Source: a bacterium 0.1xD8-71 | Lineage (GTDB): Bacteria > Bacillota > Clostridia > Lachnospirales > Lachnospiraceae | Reading direction: 5' to 3' | Length of the DNA stretch: 64,000 nucleotides | Assembly: GCA_003612405.1 (NCBI GenBank) | Contig: RAYR01000015.1 | Span: 62,001-126,000 of the forward strand | In this document: positions 1 to 8,180 of the stretch, piece after piece | Layout of the letters: the number at the start of each line of letters is the position of its first letter | How positions within the stretch are numbered: position 1 is the first letter of the stretch | Notes under the pieces: generated by a model | Told to the model about the DNA's origin: nothing | Seen by the model: the letters and a program-made list of their open reading frames with translations, nothing else | The model's database searches: none | Position numbers and translations under genes: made by a program

Positions 1-1
1 G

Positions 2-49
2 CCGGTGCTTTTGGCTTTAATGGAGAATATACAGGCAATTGCCGGTTAA
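2..49 (+). CDS. spoIIIAD: SpoIIIAD, C-terminal end only
   Basis: The window opens inside a reading frame that ends with a TAA at 47-49; the last residues read PVLLALMENIQAIAG. A hydrophobic end of this kind directly before spoIIIAE is what the SpoIIIAD membrane protein has. The identification rests mainly on position, since spoIIIAD always precedes spoIIIAE in the spoIIIA operon. The gene start lies outside the window. Confidence 0.75.
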   Translation, partial: PVLLALMENIQAIAG

Positions 50-61
50 GGAGGCAGGAAT

Positions 62-1126
62 ATGCTGGACAGCAGCCTTGTGTGGGATGAAATGGACATG
101 AACGCGGTTTCCCTGGATTTTGGACAGTTATTTCCGGAATTTACCTTTGATGGGAAGACAGTATTTGGCTATATCATGCAGGGGAGACTGTGGGAGGCCG
201 TAAAGGCGCTTGGAAATGGAATAACAGATGCTTTGGAATACCAGAGAGGGGAATTAAGAACATTGTTTCTGACAATTCTGATTCTGGGGATCGTGGCGGC
301 GCTTTTCTCTAATTTTGCGGATCTTTTCAAGGATCATCAGGTGTCGGATCTGGCCTTTTATTTCGTTTATCTGTTGTTAATTACGGTACTTCTTAAATTT
401 TTTGCAGATGCTGTTACGATTGTGCAGGAGATTCTGCACAGTGTCACCACTTTTATCAGACTCTATATACCTACCTACATGATTGCGGTGGGAAGTGCAA
501 CGGGATTTGCCTCGGCCTCGGCGTATTATCATTTGCTGCTGATTGTGGTCTATCTGATAGAATGGGGCTATCTGTCGGTACTGCTTCCTCTGGTTTACGG
601 ATATGTGCTTCTGACTGTCATCAATGGAATCTGGATGGAAGAGAAGCTGGGACTTTTGCTGGAACTGCTACAGAAGATGATAGGAGGCAGCATTAAAGTG
701 ACACTGGGAATCATCACAGGATTCAGCCTTTTACAGGCAATGATATCGCCTGTTATAGATTCATTGCAGTCTTCGGCGCTGAAGAAAGCCATGTCTGCAA
801 TGCCCGGTATAGGCGGATTGACAGAAGGCATGTTTGAGATGGTGATTGGATCGGCAGTACTGGTCAAGAACAGTATTGGTATCTATATTACGCTGGTACT
901 GATCGTGCTGTGCGGTATTCCCTTATTGAAACTGGCGCTTTTGTCCTGTGTGATCAAACTGAGTGCAGCGCTGATCGGGATTGTCAGTGACAGGCGGATG
1001 ACAAACTGCGCAAACCGGGTGGGAGACGGTAACCTGATGTTATTAAAAATTGCCCTGGCTTCCGTGGGCATGTTTGTAATCCAGATAGCAATTATTACTT
1101 ATACGACAGGCAGAAATATGATGTGA
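62..1126 (+). CDS. spoIIIAE: Stage III sporulation protein AE
   Basis: Polytopic membrane protein of the SpoIIIA-SpoIIQ channel that links mother cell and forespore during engulfment. The 354-residue product has hydrophobic stretches from about residue 66 on (LRTLFLTILILGIV, then LAFYFVYLLLITVLLKFF) and several later membrane segments, matching the family's multi-pass C-terminal part. The start is ATG 62, preceded by AAGGAGG; the in-frame stop of spoIIIAD at 47-49 excludes an earlier start. Odd: the first 60 residues are polar or amphipathic, with no signal peptide, whereas the Bacillus subtilis protein (about 400 residues) is made with one. It lies in the operon between spoIIIAD and spoIIIAF and is expected to be mother-cell expressed (sigma E family knowledge); that promoter is outside the window. 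Confidence 0.93.
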   Translation: MLDSSLVWDEMDMNAVSLDFGQLFPEFTFDGKTVFGYIMQGRLWEAVKALGNGITDALEYQRGELRTLFLTILILGIVAALFSNFADLFKDHQVSDLAFYFVYLLLITVLLKFFADAVTIVQEILHSVTTFIRLYIPTYMIAVGSATGFASASAYYHLLLIVVYLIEWGYLSVLLPLVYGYVLLTVINGIWMEEKLGLLLELLQKMIGGSIKVTLGIITGFSLLQAMISPVIDSLQSSALKKAMSAMPGIGGLTEGMFEMVIGSAVLVKNSIGIYITLVLIVLCGIPLLKLALLSCVIKLSAALIGIVSDRRMTNCANRVGDGNLMLLKIALASVGMFVIQIAIITYTTGRNMM

Positions 1127-1175
1127 TGCGCTTTCATGCAACAGGGAGGCAGACTGGCCGGAAAGGAAGGATGCG

Positions 1176-1763
1176 ATGCTTGAAAACATCAGAAGAATAG
1201 GCATTTTTATGATTGCAGCACAGGCAGTCATACATTTTTCGCCGGGTAGGCAGTATGAAAAATACATCAAAGTAATATCGAGTGTTATTATATTGTTTTT
1301 GTTTATGCGGCCCTTTCTTTCCATGCAGGGAGAACTGGAAGTGGAATGGCAGACGGGGATGGAGAAGATTGTACAGGAATATGAGGGAGAAAATCTATGG
1401 AATCCTCAGACGGCAGGAATTCATGGTAAGACGATTGAACAAATGGAGGATAAAGTTAAATCCAGATTAAATGAAGAAGTTTCTGGCGGAGCTTATTGTG
1501 TAAAATCAGTATCCCTGGTGTTTGGAAGAAGTGTATCCGGAGAATATGGTGAAAGCTACGAGCCGCAGCTTCAGCGGGTGGAAGTTGTGATGGGCCAAGT
1601 ACGGGAAGAGATTGTGGAACCGGTGCTGGTAGAGGAGATTGTGATTGGGGACGAGAGAGAGAAGGAAGAGACCGGGGAGGCTTCAAAGTATCAGGAGATT
1701 TTTGCCAATATCCTTGGCATAGAGCCGGACAGAGTGGAGGTGATATGTGTTGGAGGATGGTAA
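1176..1763 (+). CDS. spoIIIAF: Stage III sporulation protein AF
   Basis: Membrane component of the SpoIIIA complex. The 195-residue product has two N-terminal hydrophobic segments (about 5-20 and 33-50, VISSVIILFLFMRPFL) followed by a soluble domain with charged, Glu-rich stretches, the standard SpoIIIAF layout. The ATG at 1176 follows GAAAGGAAGG. It overlaps the start of spoIIIAG by 17 bases, which suggests translational coupling. Identification comes from position between spoIIIAE and spoIIIAG and the topology; sequence in this family is poorly conserved. Confidence 0.88.
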   Translation: MLENIRRIGIFMIAAQAVIHFSPGRQYEKYIKVISSVIILFLFMRPFLSMQGELEVEWQTGMEKIVQEYEGENLWNPQTAGIHGKTIEQMEDKVKSRLNEEVSGGAYCVKSVSLVFGRSVSGEYGESYEPQLQRVEVVMGQVREEIVEPVLVEEIVIGDEREKEETGEASKYQEIFANILGIEPDRVEVICVGGW

Positions 1764-2364
1764 GAAGCTGCTTAACAGACTGACCGGGGGAAAGAAGATT
1801 CGCAAGGACCAGTGTCTGATTGTGATTCTCCTGGGGGTGCTTTTGTGTGTGATTTCCCTGCCTGTTGAAAAGAGTACAGTGAAGTCCGATATATCGGACA
1901 GGGCAGATGATAAGATAAGTGAACATAAGCAGTCGGCTACAGGGAATGAAAGTGCGGATTATGTACGGGAATGGGAGAAGAAGCTGGAGGAGTCTCTTCT
2001 ATATATAGAAGGGGCAGGACAGGTGAAAGTATTGATTACCTTAAAGGAATCGGAGCAGAAGATACTTGCCAAAGACGGGACGGAAGATATTTCAGAGACA
2101 ACGGAGACAGATGCGTCAGGCGGCAGCCGCAGGATGACAGAGAACAGAATGGAGAAGAATACGGTTTATACGGTGGATGAGAGAGGACAGGATGTGCCTT
2201 ATGTGGTCAAGACCATAACGCCTACGGTGGAGGGCGTTGTAGTGATTGCACAGGGGGCTGACATACCTCGGGTGAGACAGAATATAATCGAATCAATTCA
2301 GGTATTATTTGATATAGACATGAATAAAATAACAATAGTTAAGATGAAAAACAATAATCAGTGA
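1747..2364 (+). CDS. spoIIIAG: Stage III sporulation protein AG
   Basis: Single-pass protein whose homologue forms a large ring in the channel between mother cell and forespore. The 205-residue product has one membrane segment at about 24-42 (CLIVILLGVLLCVISLPV) and an extracytoplasmic domain rich in charged residues, ending in a conserved region with VKTITPTVEGVVVIAQGA, the ring-building motif typical of SpoIIIAG. The start is a GTG at 1747 with GGAGGTG seven bases before it, inside the end of spoIIIAF. Fourteen bases separate it from spoIIIAH. Confidence 0.92.
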   Translation: MLEDGKKLLNRLTGGKKIRKDQCLIVILLGVLLCVISLPVEKSTVKSDISDRADDKISEHKQSATGNESADYVREWEKKLEESLLYIEGAGQVKVLITLKESEQKILAKDGTEDISETTETDASGGSRRMTENRMEKNTVYTVDERGQDVPYVVKTITPTVEGVVVIAQGADIPRVRQNIIESIQVLFDIDMNKITIVKMKNNNQ

Positions 2365-2377
2365 AGGGGAGAAGAAA

Positions 2378-3094
2378 TTGAAAAATATGATCAAGAAGAA
2401 CCAGATGATGATCACAGCGCTTGCAATTATGATCGCAGTAGCGGGTTACTTGAATTTTGCGGGCACGAAAGTTACAGAGGAAGAGATTATGTCGGTAAAC
2501 GGCAGTGTTACCATGGATGACAGAGGGAATCCGGTCCTTGCGGAAGAGGAATCAGACTATGCGGCATTGATGGATCTGTCTGAGGAGGACATAGAGCAGG
2601 CTTCCGGTGATATTGAAAGTCTTGATGGAGATGTCACCATGGTGGACAGCGGCAGTGTGGATGAAGAACTGGCAGAGGCATTGGCGGAAGAGCAGATGGA
2701 TGAGGTACCGGGAGAAGCGGTGTTTACTTCGGCAGGTATGACCTCTGAACTATCCGGAGCGAAGCTCCAGAAGGAGCAGACAAGGGCACAGAATAAGGAG
2801 ACGCTCCTGGAGATCATCAACAATGCAAATATCAGTGAGACCCAGAAGCAGGAGGCTGTCAACAGCATGATCTCCATGACCGATGTGGCGGAGAAGGAGA
2901 CAGCGGCAGAGATTCTGTTAGAGGCCAAAGGGTTCAGTGATGCGGTTGTCAGTATTGACGGAGACAGTGTGGATGTGGTGGTGAACACGGAGGAACTTAC
3001 CGAAGCACAGCGGGCCCAGATTGAAGATATCGTAATCCGCAAGACAGGTGTCAGTGCAGATGCGGTTATCATCAGCACGGTCAATGCCAATTAA
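2378..3094 (+). CDS. spoIIIAH: Stage III sporulation protein AH
   Basis: SpoIIIAH is the mother-cell partner of forespore SpoIIQ; its YscJ/FliF-like domain contributes to the channel ring. The 238-residue product has one membrane segment at about 10-29, a long acidic linker (roughly 35-115) and a C-terminal domain with SETQKQEAVNSMISMTD and a beta-alpha-beta ending DAVIISTVNAN, as expected for the family. It starts at a TTG (2378) after GAAGGGGAG. It is the last gene of the spoIIIA operon here; the next gene, deoB, is 135 bases away and unrelated in function. Confidence 0.93.
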   Translation: MKNMIKKNQMMITALAIMIAVAGYLNFAGTKVTEEEIMSVNGSVTMDDRGNPVLAEEESDYAALMDLSEEDIEQASGDIESLDGDVTMVDSGSVDEELAEALAEEQMDEVPGEAVFTSAGMTSELSGAKLQKEQTRAQNKETLLEIINNANISETQKQEAVNSMISMTDVAEKETAAEILLEAKGFSDAVVSIDGDSVDVVVNTEELTEAQRAQIEDIVIRKTGVSADAVIISTVNAN

Positions 3095-3141
3095 AGACAA
3101 AGCCATCAGGGAAAATACCAGGGCGGTAACAAGTAGGTGCA

Positions 3142-3170
3142 TTGTAGATGATTTTATGGTACTATATATT
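3142..3170 (+). promoter_or_regulatory. Candidate sigma-A promoter for deoB
   Basis: TTGTAG (3142-3147), a 17-base spacer, then TATATT (3165-3170), 60 bases before the deoB start. The -35 is a moderate match and the -10 is one mismatch from consensus. It would separate deoB from the sporulation operon upstream. Confidence 0.4.
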
Positions 3171-3229
3171 CGTGTGACATTTAGCCCGATAATATGGTGC
3201 GATAAGGTCATAGAGGATGGAGGCAAAAG

Positions 3230-4381
3230 ATGAAGAGAGTTTTTTTGATCGTTTTAGATAGTTTTGGAATTGGTGAGATGGAGGATGCGGAAGCTTATGG
3301 GGATAAAGGAACAAATACCCTGCGCTCCGTGTCCTCAAGCTCTGCATTTTTCATGCCGAATATGGAGGCATTGGGACTTTTTAATATAGAGGGTGTCACT
3401 TGCAGAGAGGGTGTGAAAGAACCAACGGCCAGAATCGCCCGTATGAAGGAGGCGTCCAAAGGAAAGGATACCACTATTGGACACTGGGAGATTGCAGGAA
3501 TTCTGTCGAGCCAGCCGCTGCCAACCTATCCGGAAGGGTTTCCGGAAGAAATCCTTACGACATTCCAGAGAGCAACCGGAAGAGGTGTGCTTTGTAACAG
3601 GCCATATTCGGGCACAGAAGTCATTCGGGATTATGGGGATGAGCATGTGCGGACAGGAGACCTGATCGTTTATACTTCCGCGGACAGTGTATTCCAGATT
3701 GCGGCCCATGAGGATGTGGTGCCGGTGGAGACCTTATATGAGTACTGTAAGACGGCAAGGGAAATCTTACAGGGCAGACACGGCGTGGGCCGGGTGATTG
3801 CCAGACCCTTTGTGGGTGGTAACGGGAACTATACAAGAACACCCAGACGGCATGATTTTTCCCTGGAGCCGCCTGCTGTCACCATGTTGGATCAGCTTAA
3901 GAGTGCGGGCAAGGATGTCATATCCGTGGGGAAGATCAAAGATATCTTTGCAGGCAGAGGTATCACGGAAGCCGTCTATACAAAGGGTAATGAAGAAGGG
4001 ATTGAGAGAACCCTAGAGTACCTTGGCAGGGAGTTTGAAGGGCTTTGTTTCGTGAATCTGGTGGATTATGATATGCTTTACGGCCACCGCAATGATATTG
4101 ACGGTTACGCCCGGGCGCTTGCTTATTTCGATCAGAAGCTTCCGGAGATCCTGCACAGGCTTGGCGAGGAGGATATTCTGATGATCACGGCGGATCATGG
4201 ATGTGATCCGGGATATACGGTATCGACAGATCATTCCAGGGAACACACGCCGTTTCTGATGTACGGAAAGCATGTGGCGCCGGACAACCTGGGCACCAGG
4301 CAGACGTTTGCAGATATCGGTGCGACGGTGCTTGCTTATTTTGGAATCAGGCCTGAGTTTGCCGGGACATCCATGTTGTGA
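3230..4381 (+). CDS. deoB: Phosphopentomutase
   Basis: Interconverts ribose-1-phosphate (or deoxyribose-1-phosphate) and the 5-phosphate, linking nucleoside salvage to the pentose phosphate pathway. The 383-residue protein begins with LIVLDSFGIGEMEDAEAYGD, carrying the first metal-binding Asp of the alkaline phosphatase superfamily, has the DTTIGHWE segment with the phospho-accepting Thr, and ends with the metal site TADHGCDP plus DHSREHTP. Length is normal. ATG 3230 follows GGAGGCAAAAG. It stands alone between spoIIIAH and prfC; no other nucleoside-salvage gene is nearby. Confidence 0.97.
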   Translation: MKRVFLIVLDSFGIGEMEDAEAYGDKGTNTLRSVSSSSAFFMPNMEALGLFNIEGVTCREGVKEPTARIARMKEASKGKDTTIGHWEIAGILSSQPLPTYPEGFPEEILTTFQRATGRGVLCNRPYSGTEVIRDYGDEHVRTGDLIVYTSADSVFQIAAHEDVVPVETLYEYCKTAREILQGRHGVGRVIARPFVGGNGNYTRTPRRHDFSLEPPAVTMLDQLKSAGKDVISVGKIKDIFAGRGITEAVYTKGNEEGIERTLEYLGREFEGLCFVNLVDYDMLYGHRNDIDGYARALAYFDQKLPEILHRLGEEDILMITADHGCDPGYTVSTDHSREHTPFLMYGKHVAPDNLGTRQTFADIGATVLAYFGIRPEFAGTSML

Positions 4382-4453
4382 GCGTGAGAGGGAGACGGTT
4401 TTAAATTCATCACAAAGGGATTATACCAAGAAGTTGGTTTGGAGGATAAAAAC

Positions 4454-6046
4454 GTGGGTAATTATGCGGACGAAATTAACAAAAGAAGGACTTTTGCGAT
4501 TATATCGCATCCGGATGCGGGTAAAACAACCCTCACAGAGAAATTCCTATTGTATGGAGGTGCGATTAATCTGGCAGGCAGTGTCAAGGGCAAGGCCACA
4601 GCCAGACATGCAGTGTCCGACTGGATGCAGATAGAGAAGGAGAGAGGTATCTCCGTCACATCTTCGGTATTGCAGTTTGAATATGGCGGCTTTTGCATCA
4701 ATATTCTGGATACGCCGGGACATCAGGATTTCTCGGAGGATACTTACAGAACGCTGATGGCGGCGGATTCGGCAGTGATGGTGATAGACGCTTCCAAAGG
4801 TGTTGAGGCCCAGACACGTAAGCTTTTTAAGGTATGTGTTATGCGGCATATTCCGATTTTTACTTTTATTAATAAGATGGACAGGGATGCCAACGATACT
4901 TTTGAACTTCTGGATGATATCGAGAAAGAGCTGGGCATCGCCACCTGCCCTGTCAACTGGCCCATAGGATCCGGGAAAAACTTTAAGGGTGTTTATGAAA
5001 GAGAGAGTAAGTGCGTTATCACTTATTCCGATACGGAGAAAGGGACAAAAGAAGGACATGCTACCAGGATTCCGGTAGTGGAAGAAGAGACACTCACTGC
5101 GCAGATCGGGGCAGAGAACAGGGCACAGCTGATGGATGAGATTGCGCTTCTGGATGGTGCCAGCGCACCTTTTGATCTTGCGCAGATACAGGCAGGAGAC
5201 CTGACACCGGTATTTTTTGGTTCTGCGCTGACAAATTTCGGAGTGGAAATCTTTTTGCAGCACTTTTTAAAGATGACGACCACGCCGCTTCCACGCAGGG
5301 CGGACATCGGACTGATCGATCCGGTGGAACATGATTTTTCTGCTTTTGTCTTTAAGATTCAGGCTAATATGAACAAGGCGCACCGTGACAGGATTGCTTT
5401 TATGCGGATTTGTTCCGGTAAGTTTGATGTGAGCGAGGAAGTAAAACATGTACAGGGTGGGAAAGTGATGCGTTTGTCCCAGCCGCAGCAGATTATGGCG
5501 GATGAGAGAAAGATTTTAAGCGAGGCCTATGCAGGAGACATCATTGGTGTTTTTGATCCGGGCATATTTTCCATCGGGGATACAATCTGTATGCCGAAGG
5601 AAGAGTTTGCCTATGAGGGGATTCCTACGTTCGCACCGGAACATTTTGCCAGAGTCAGACAGATGGATACCATGAAAAGGAAACAGTTTGTCAAAGGAAT
5701 CACGCAGATTGCACAGGAAGGCGCCATTCAGATTTTTCAGGAATTTAATACCGGTATGGAGGAGATTATTGTAGGCGTAGTGGGTGTCTTACAGTTTGAT
5801 GTCCTGAAGTATCGTCTGGAGAATGAATATAATGTGGAGATTAAGCTGGAGAATCTTCCCTATGAACATATCCGGTGGATTGAGAATAAGGAGATTGACC
5901 TGGACAAGCTGACGGGAACTTCGGATATGAAGAAGATTAAAGATTTGAAAGGAAATCCTCTCCTGCTGTTTGTCAATCAGTGGAGTATCGGTATGACGTT
6001 AGACAGGAATGAGGGGCTGGTTTTGTCGGAGTTTGGCAGGAATTAG
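4454..6046 (+). CDS. prfC: Peptide chain release factor 3
   Basis: GTPase that recycles RF1/RF2 from the ribosome after termination. The P-loop reads SHPDAGKTT (residues 18-26), G3 is DTPGHQDF and G4 is NKMD. Domain II and the RF3-specific C-terminal domain (GIPTFAPEHFARV, VGVVGVLQFDVL) are complete, giving 530 residues. The start is chosen as GTG 4454 because GGAGG at 4441-4445 sits eight bases before it; the in-frame TTG at 4439 has no ribosome site. RF3 rather than EF-G is shown by the KRRTFAIISHPDAGK start and the short length. Confidence 0.96.
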   Translation: MGNYADEINKRRTFAIISHPDAGKTTLTEKFLLYGGAINLAGSVKGKATARHAVSDWMQIEKERGISVTSSVLQFEYGGFCINILDTPGHQDFSEDTYRTLMAADSAVMVIDASKGVEAQTRKLFKVCVMRHIPIFTFINKMDRDANDTFELLDDIEKELGIATCPVNWPIGSGKNFKGVYERESKCVITYSDTEKGTKEGHATRIPVVEEETLTAQIGAENRAQLMDEIALLDGASAPFDLAQIQAGDLTPVFFGSALTNFGVEIFLQHFLKMTTTPLPRRADIGLIDPVEHDFSAFVFKIQANMNKAHRDRIAFMRICSGKFDVSEEVKHVQGGKVMRLSQPQQIMADERKILSEAYAGDIIGVFDPGIFSIGDTICMPKEEFAYEGIPTFAPEHFARVRQMDTMKRKQFVKGITQIAQEGAIQIFQEFNTGMEEIIVGVVGVLQFDVLKYRLENEYNVEIKLENLPYEHIRWIENKEIDLDKLTGTSDMKKIKDLKGNPLLLFVNQWSIGMTLDRNEGLVLSEFGRN

Positions 6047-6094
6047 CAGGTCTGTGTATGTGAGACAGATTTGGGGGAAGGAGGGCATCAGCCT

Positions 6095-7291
6095 ATGAAG
6101 AAAACAGGTTTTTTATTGGTTGGGATGTTGATGGTGACCGGTGCATTGGCTTATGCCTGGCATCAACTACCCCATGAAGAGAGTGATCTGTACAGACAGA
6201 CTGATCTGGGAGCGGAACAGACAGAACTTGAGGAGCAGGAACAGGTAATCCGGCAGGAAAGGGCCCAGATTGAGATATCACTGGATAATTGCTATGCCTA
6301 TCAGCAACTGCCAGAGGGAGAACAGATTGCCTATCTGGAAATCCTGGATGCCCTGGTCAATTTCCGCCAGGAGGTAAAGCTGTCCATTTTTGATAAAGAA
6401 AAAATTGCTCATGTGTTTCAATGTGTGTTGAATGATCATCCGGAAATATTCTACGTGGATGGTTACAGCTATACGGAATATACATTGGGAGATGTGCTGA
6501 AAAAAGTAACTTTTACAGGAACCTATCGGTTTTCTGAAAGCGAAGTGGCACAAAAACAGGCTCAGATAGATAATTATGTAAACCAATGTCTGGCGGGTAT
6601 GCCGGAGGGAGCAGACGAATACACAAAGGTAAAATATATCTATGAATATCTGATTCATCATACTGATTATGATGCCACAGCCCAGGATAATCAGAATATC
6701 TGTTCCGTATTTATTGAGGGAAAATCTGTCTGTCAGGGATATGCCAAGGCAACGCAATATCTGCTGAATAAGGCGGATATCTTTGCCACACTGGTGCTTG
6801 GCCGGGTGGTTGGCGGAGAAGGACATGCCTGGAATCTGGTGCGGATTGATGGGGAATACTATTATGTAGATGCTACCTGGGGTGATGCTTCCTATCAGGC
6901 AGTGGGCGGTAAGGAAAGTTATCCGGAGGAGAAGATACCGACCATCAATTATGATTATCTGTGTGTGACCACGAAACAACTGGAACTGACACATACGTTG
7001 GATAATGTGGTGGAGCTGCCGGAATGTACGGCCATGGAAGCAAATTACTATGTGCGGGAGGGCGTTTATTTTACCGAGTGGGATGAAGAACGGCTGGTAC
7101 AGATTTTTGAGGAAGGCTATGAGAAGGGCAATACCTATGTGACGTTAAAATGTGCGGATTACGAGACTTATCGTCAGATGCATACAGCCCTGATTCTGGA
7201 ACAGGGAATTTTCCGATATCTGGAGTGTCCGGACGGCGCAGTGTCCTATACTGATAACGAGAGGCAGTATAGTATGAGCTTCTGGCTTTAG
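6095..7291 (+). CDS. Exported transglutaminase-like (cysteine protease fold) protein
   Basis: A 398-residue protein with an N-terminal hydrophobic segment (residues 4-22, GFLLVGMLMVTGALAYAW) that should export or anchor it. A transglutaminase-core domain follows at about 165-265 with a complete triad: Cys213 (SVCQGYA), His244 (GHAWN) and Asp259 (DATWGD). Such domains in Firmicutes act as proteases or peptide-bond enzymes at the cell surface, not usually as real transglutaminases; the substrate is unknown. ATG 6095 follows GGAAGGAGGG. The C-terminal 130 residues have no motif I recognise. It is flanked by prfC and asp23, neither of which suggests a role. Confidence 0.8.
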   Translation: MKKTGFLLVGMLMVTGALAYAWHQLPHEESDLYRQTDLGAEQTELEEQEQVIRQERAQIEISLDNCYAYQQLPEGEQIAYLEILDALVNFRQEVKLSIFDKEKIAHVFQCVLNDHPEIFYVDGYSYTEYTLGDVLKKVTFTGTYRFSESEVAQKQAQIDNYVNQCLAGMPEGADEYTKVKYIYEYLIHHTDYDATAQDNQNICSVFIEGKSVCQGYAKATQYLLNKADIFATLVLGRVVGGEGHAWNLVRIDGEYYYVDATWGDASYQAVGGKESYPEEKIPTINYDYLCVTTKQLELTHTLDNVVELPECTAMEANYYVREGVYFTEWDEERLVQIFEEGYEKGNTYVTLKCADYETYRQMHTALILEQGIFRYLECPDGAVSYTDNERQYSMSFWL

Positions 7292-7360
7292 GCGGAATAG
7301 GGCTAGGCAAAAAACAGAAATTTTGATATACTTAATCCAAATGAGAGAAAGGTATGGTTA

Positions 7361-7753
7361 TTGCTTATGGAACAGGAAACAACCAGAAACTCCTACGTGT
7401 TGAATGAAGATGAAAAATTCGGAACCGTAAAGATTGCGGATGATGTGGTAGCCATGATTGCGGCTCTGGCAGCTACAGAGGTGGACGGCGTGGCTGCTAT
7501 GGCCGGTAATATGACCAATGAACTGTTAAACAGGGTGGGTGTCAGGAGCCTTTATAAGGGTGCCAGGGTTTATGTGTCAAATAAGAAGGTAAAGGTGGAA
7601 CTGGCCATCACCATGGAGTATGGATATAATATTCCGGCGACCTGTCAGCGTGTCCAGAATAAAGTGAAGGGCGCGATAGAGAACATGACAGGTTTAGAGG
7701 TGCAGGATGTCAATATCCGTATTGCAGGAATTAATGTGACAAAGGAAAAATAA
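7361..7753 (+). CDS. Asp23/Gls24 family envelope stress protein
   Basis: A 130-residue Asp23/Gls24 (YqhY-type) protein. The hallmark segments are GTVKIADDVVAMIAALAATEVDGVAAM near the start, VKVELAITMEYGYNIP in the middle, and VQNKVKGAIENMTGLEV-NIRI at the end. Family members sit at the membrane or in the cytoplasm and affect envelope stress and, for YqhY, acetyl-CoA carboxylase; which applies here is not shown by sequence. A TTG at 7361 is nine bases after GAGAAAGG, and an ATG at 7367 is the alternative. As in Bacillus and many Clostridia, it precedes nusB (18 bases), so the two are probably co-transcribed. Confidence 0.88.
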   Translation: MLMEQETTRNSYVLNEDEKFGTVKIADDVVAMIAALAATEVDGVAAMAGNMTNELLNRVGVRSLYKGARVYVSNKKVKVELAITMEYGYNIPATCQRVQNKVKGAIENMTGLEVQDVNIRIAGINVTKEK

Positions 7754-7771
7754 GGCAGAGCGGGAGTCAAT

Positions 7772-8167
7772 ATGAGCAGAAGAGAGTTGCGGGAGCAGAT
7801 ATTTAAGTTACTGTTTCGCGTAGAGTTTAACAAAATGGAAGATATGCCGGAGCAGGAACAGCTCTTTTTCGAGGATGAAGAGGCGGCACAGGATGAAGAT
7901 GCGGTCTATGTATCCGGGAAGTTCAGAAAGATTTCCGAAAAGCTTGCGGAAATTGACTGCCGGTTAAACGAGAAGGCAGAAGGGTGGGATACCACCAGAA
8001 TGAGCAAAGTGGATTTGACGATTCTCAGACTTGCAGTCTATGAGATCTGTTATGATGAGGATGTTCCCACAGGTGTGGCGATCAATGAGGCAGTGGAACT
8101 TGCCAAGAAATTTGGGCAGGATGCATCTTCCGGATTTGTGAATGGTATTCTGGCTAAATTTGCATAA
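7772..8167 (+). CDS. nusB: Transcription antitermination factor NusB
   Basis: NusB binds boxA RNA with NusE (ribosomal protein S10) and supports rRNA antitermination. The 131-residue product starts MSRRELREQIFKLLFRVEF and ends with the conserved helices VDLTILRLAVYEICYDEDVP and AINEAVELAKKFGQD-SSGFVNGILAKF. An acidic insert (EDEEAAQDEDA) in the middle is common in Clostridia. It is 18 bases after asp23; xseA follows after 13 bases. Confidence 0.96.
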   Translation: MSRRELREQIFKLLFRVEFNKMEDMPEQEQLFFEDEEAAQDEDAVYVSGKFRKISEKLAEIDCRLNEKAEGWDTTRMSKVDLTILRLAVYEICYDEDVPTGVAINEAVELAKKFGQDASSGFVNGILAKFA

Positions 8168-8180
8168 GGCAGGTGTGTCC

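Noticed and set aside
4547..5263. 238-codon minus-strand frame in prfC
   Set aside because: Opposite strand of the G-domain coding region; composition is that of a shadow frame, with no start signal.
6278..6994. 238-codon minus-strand frame in the transglutaminase-like gene
   Set aside because: Antisense to a gene with a complete catalytic triad; no start signal.
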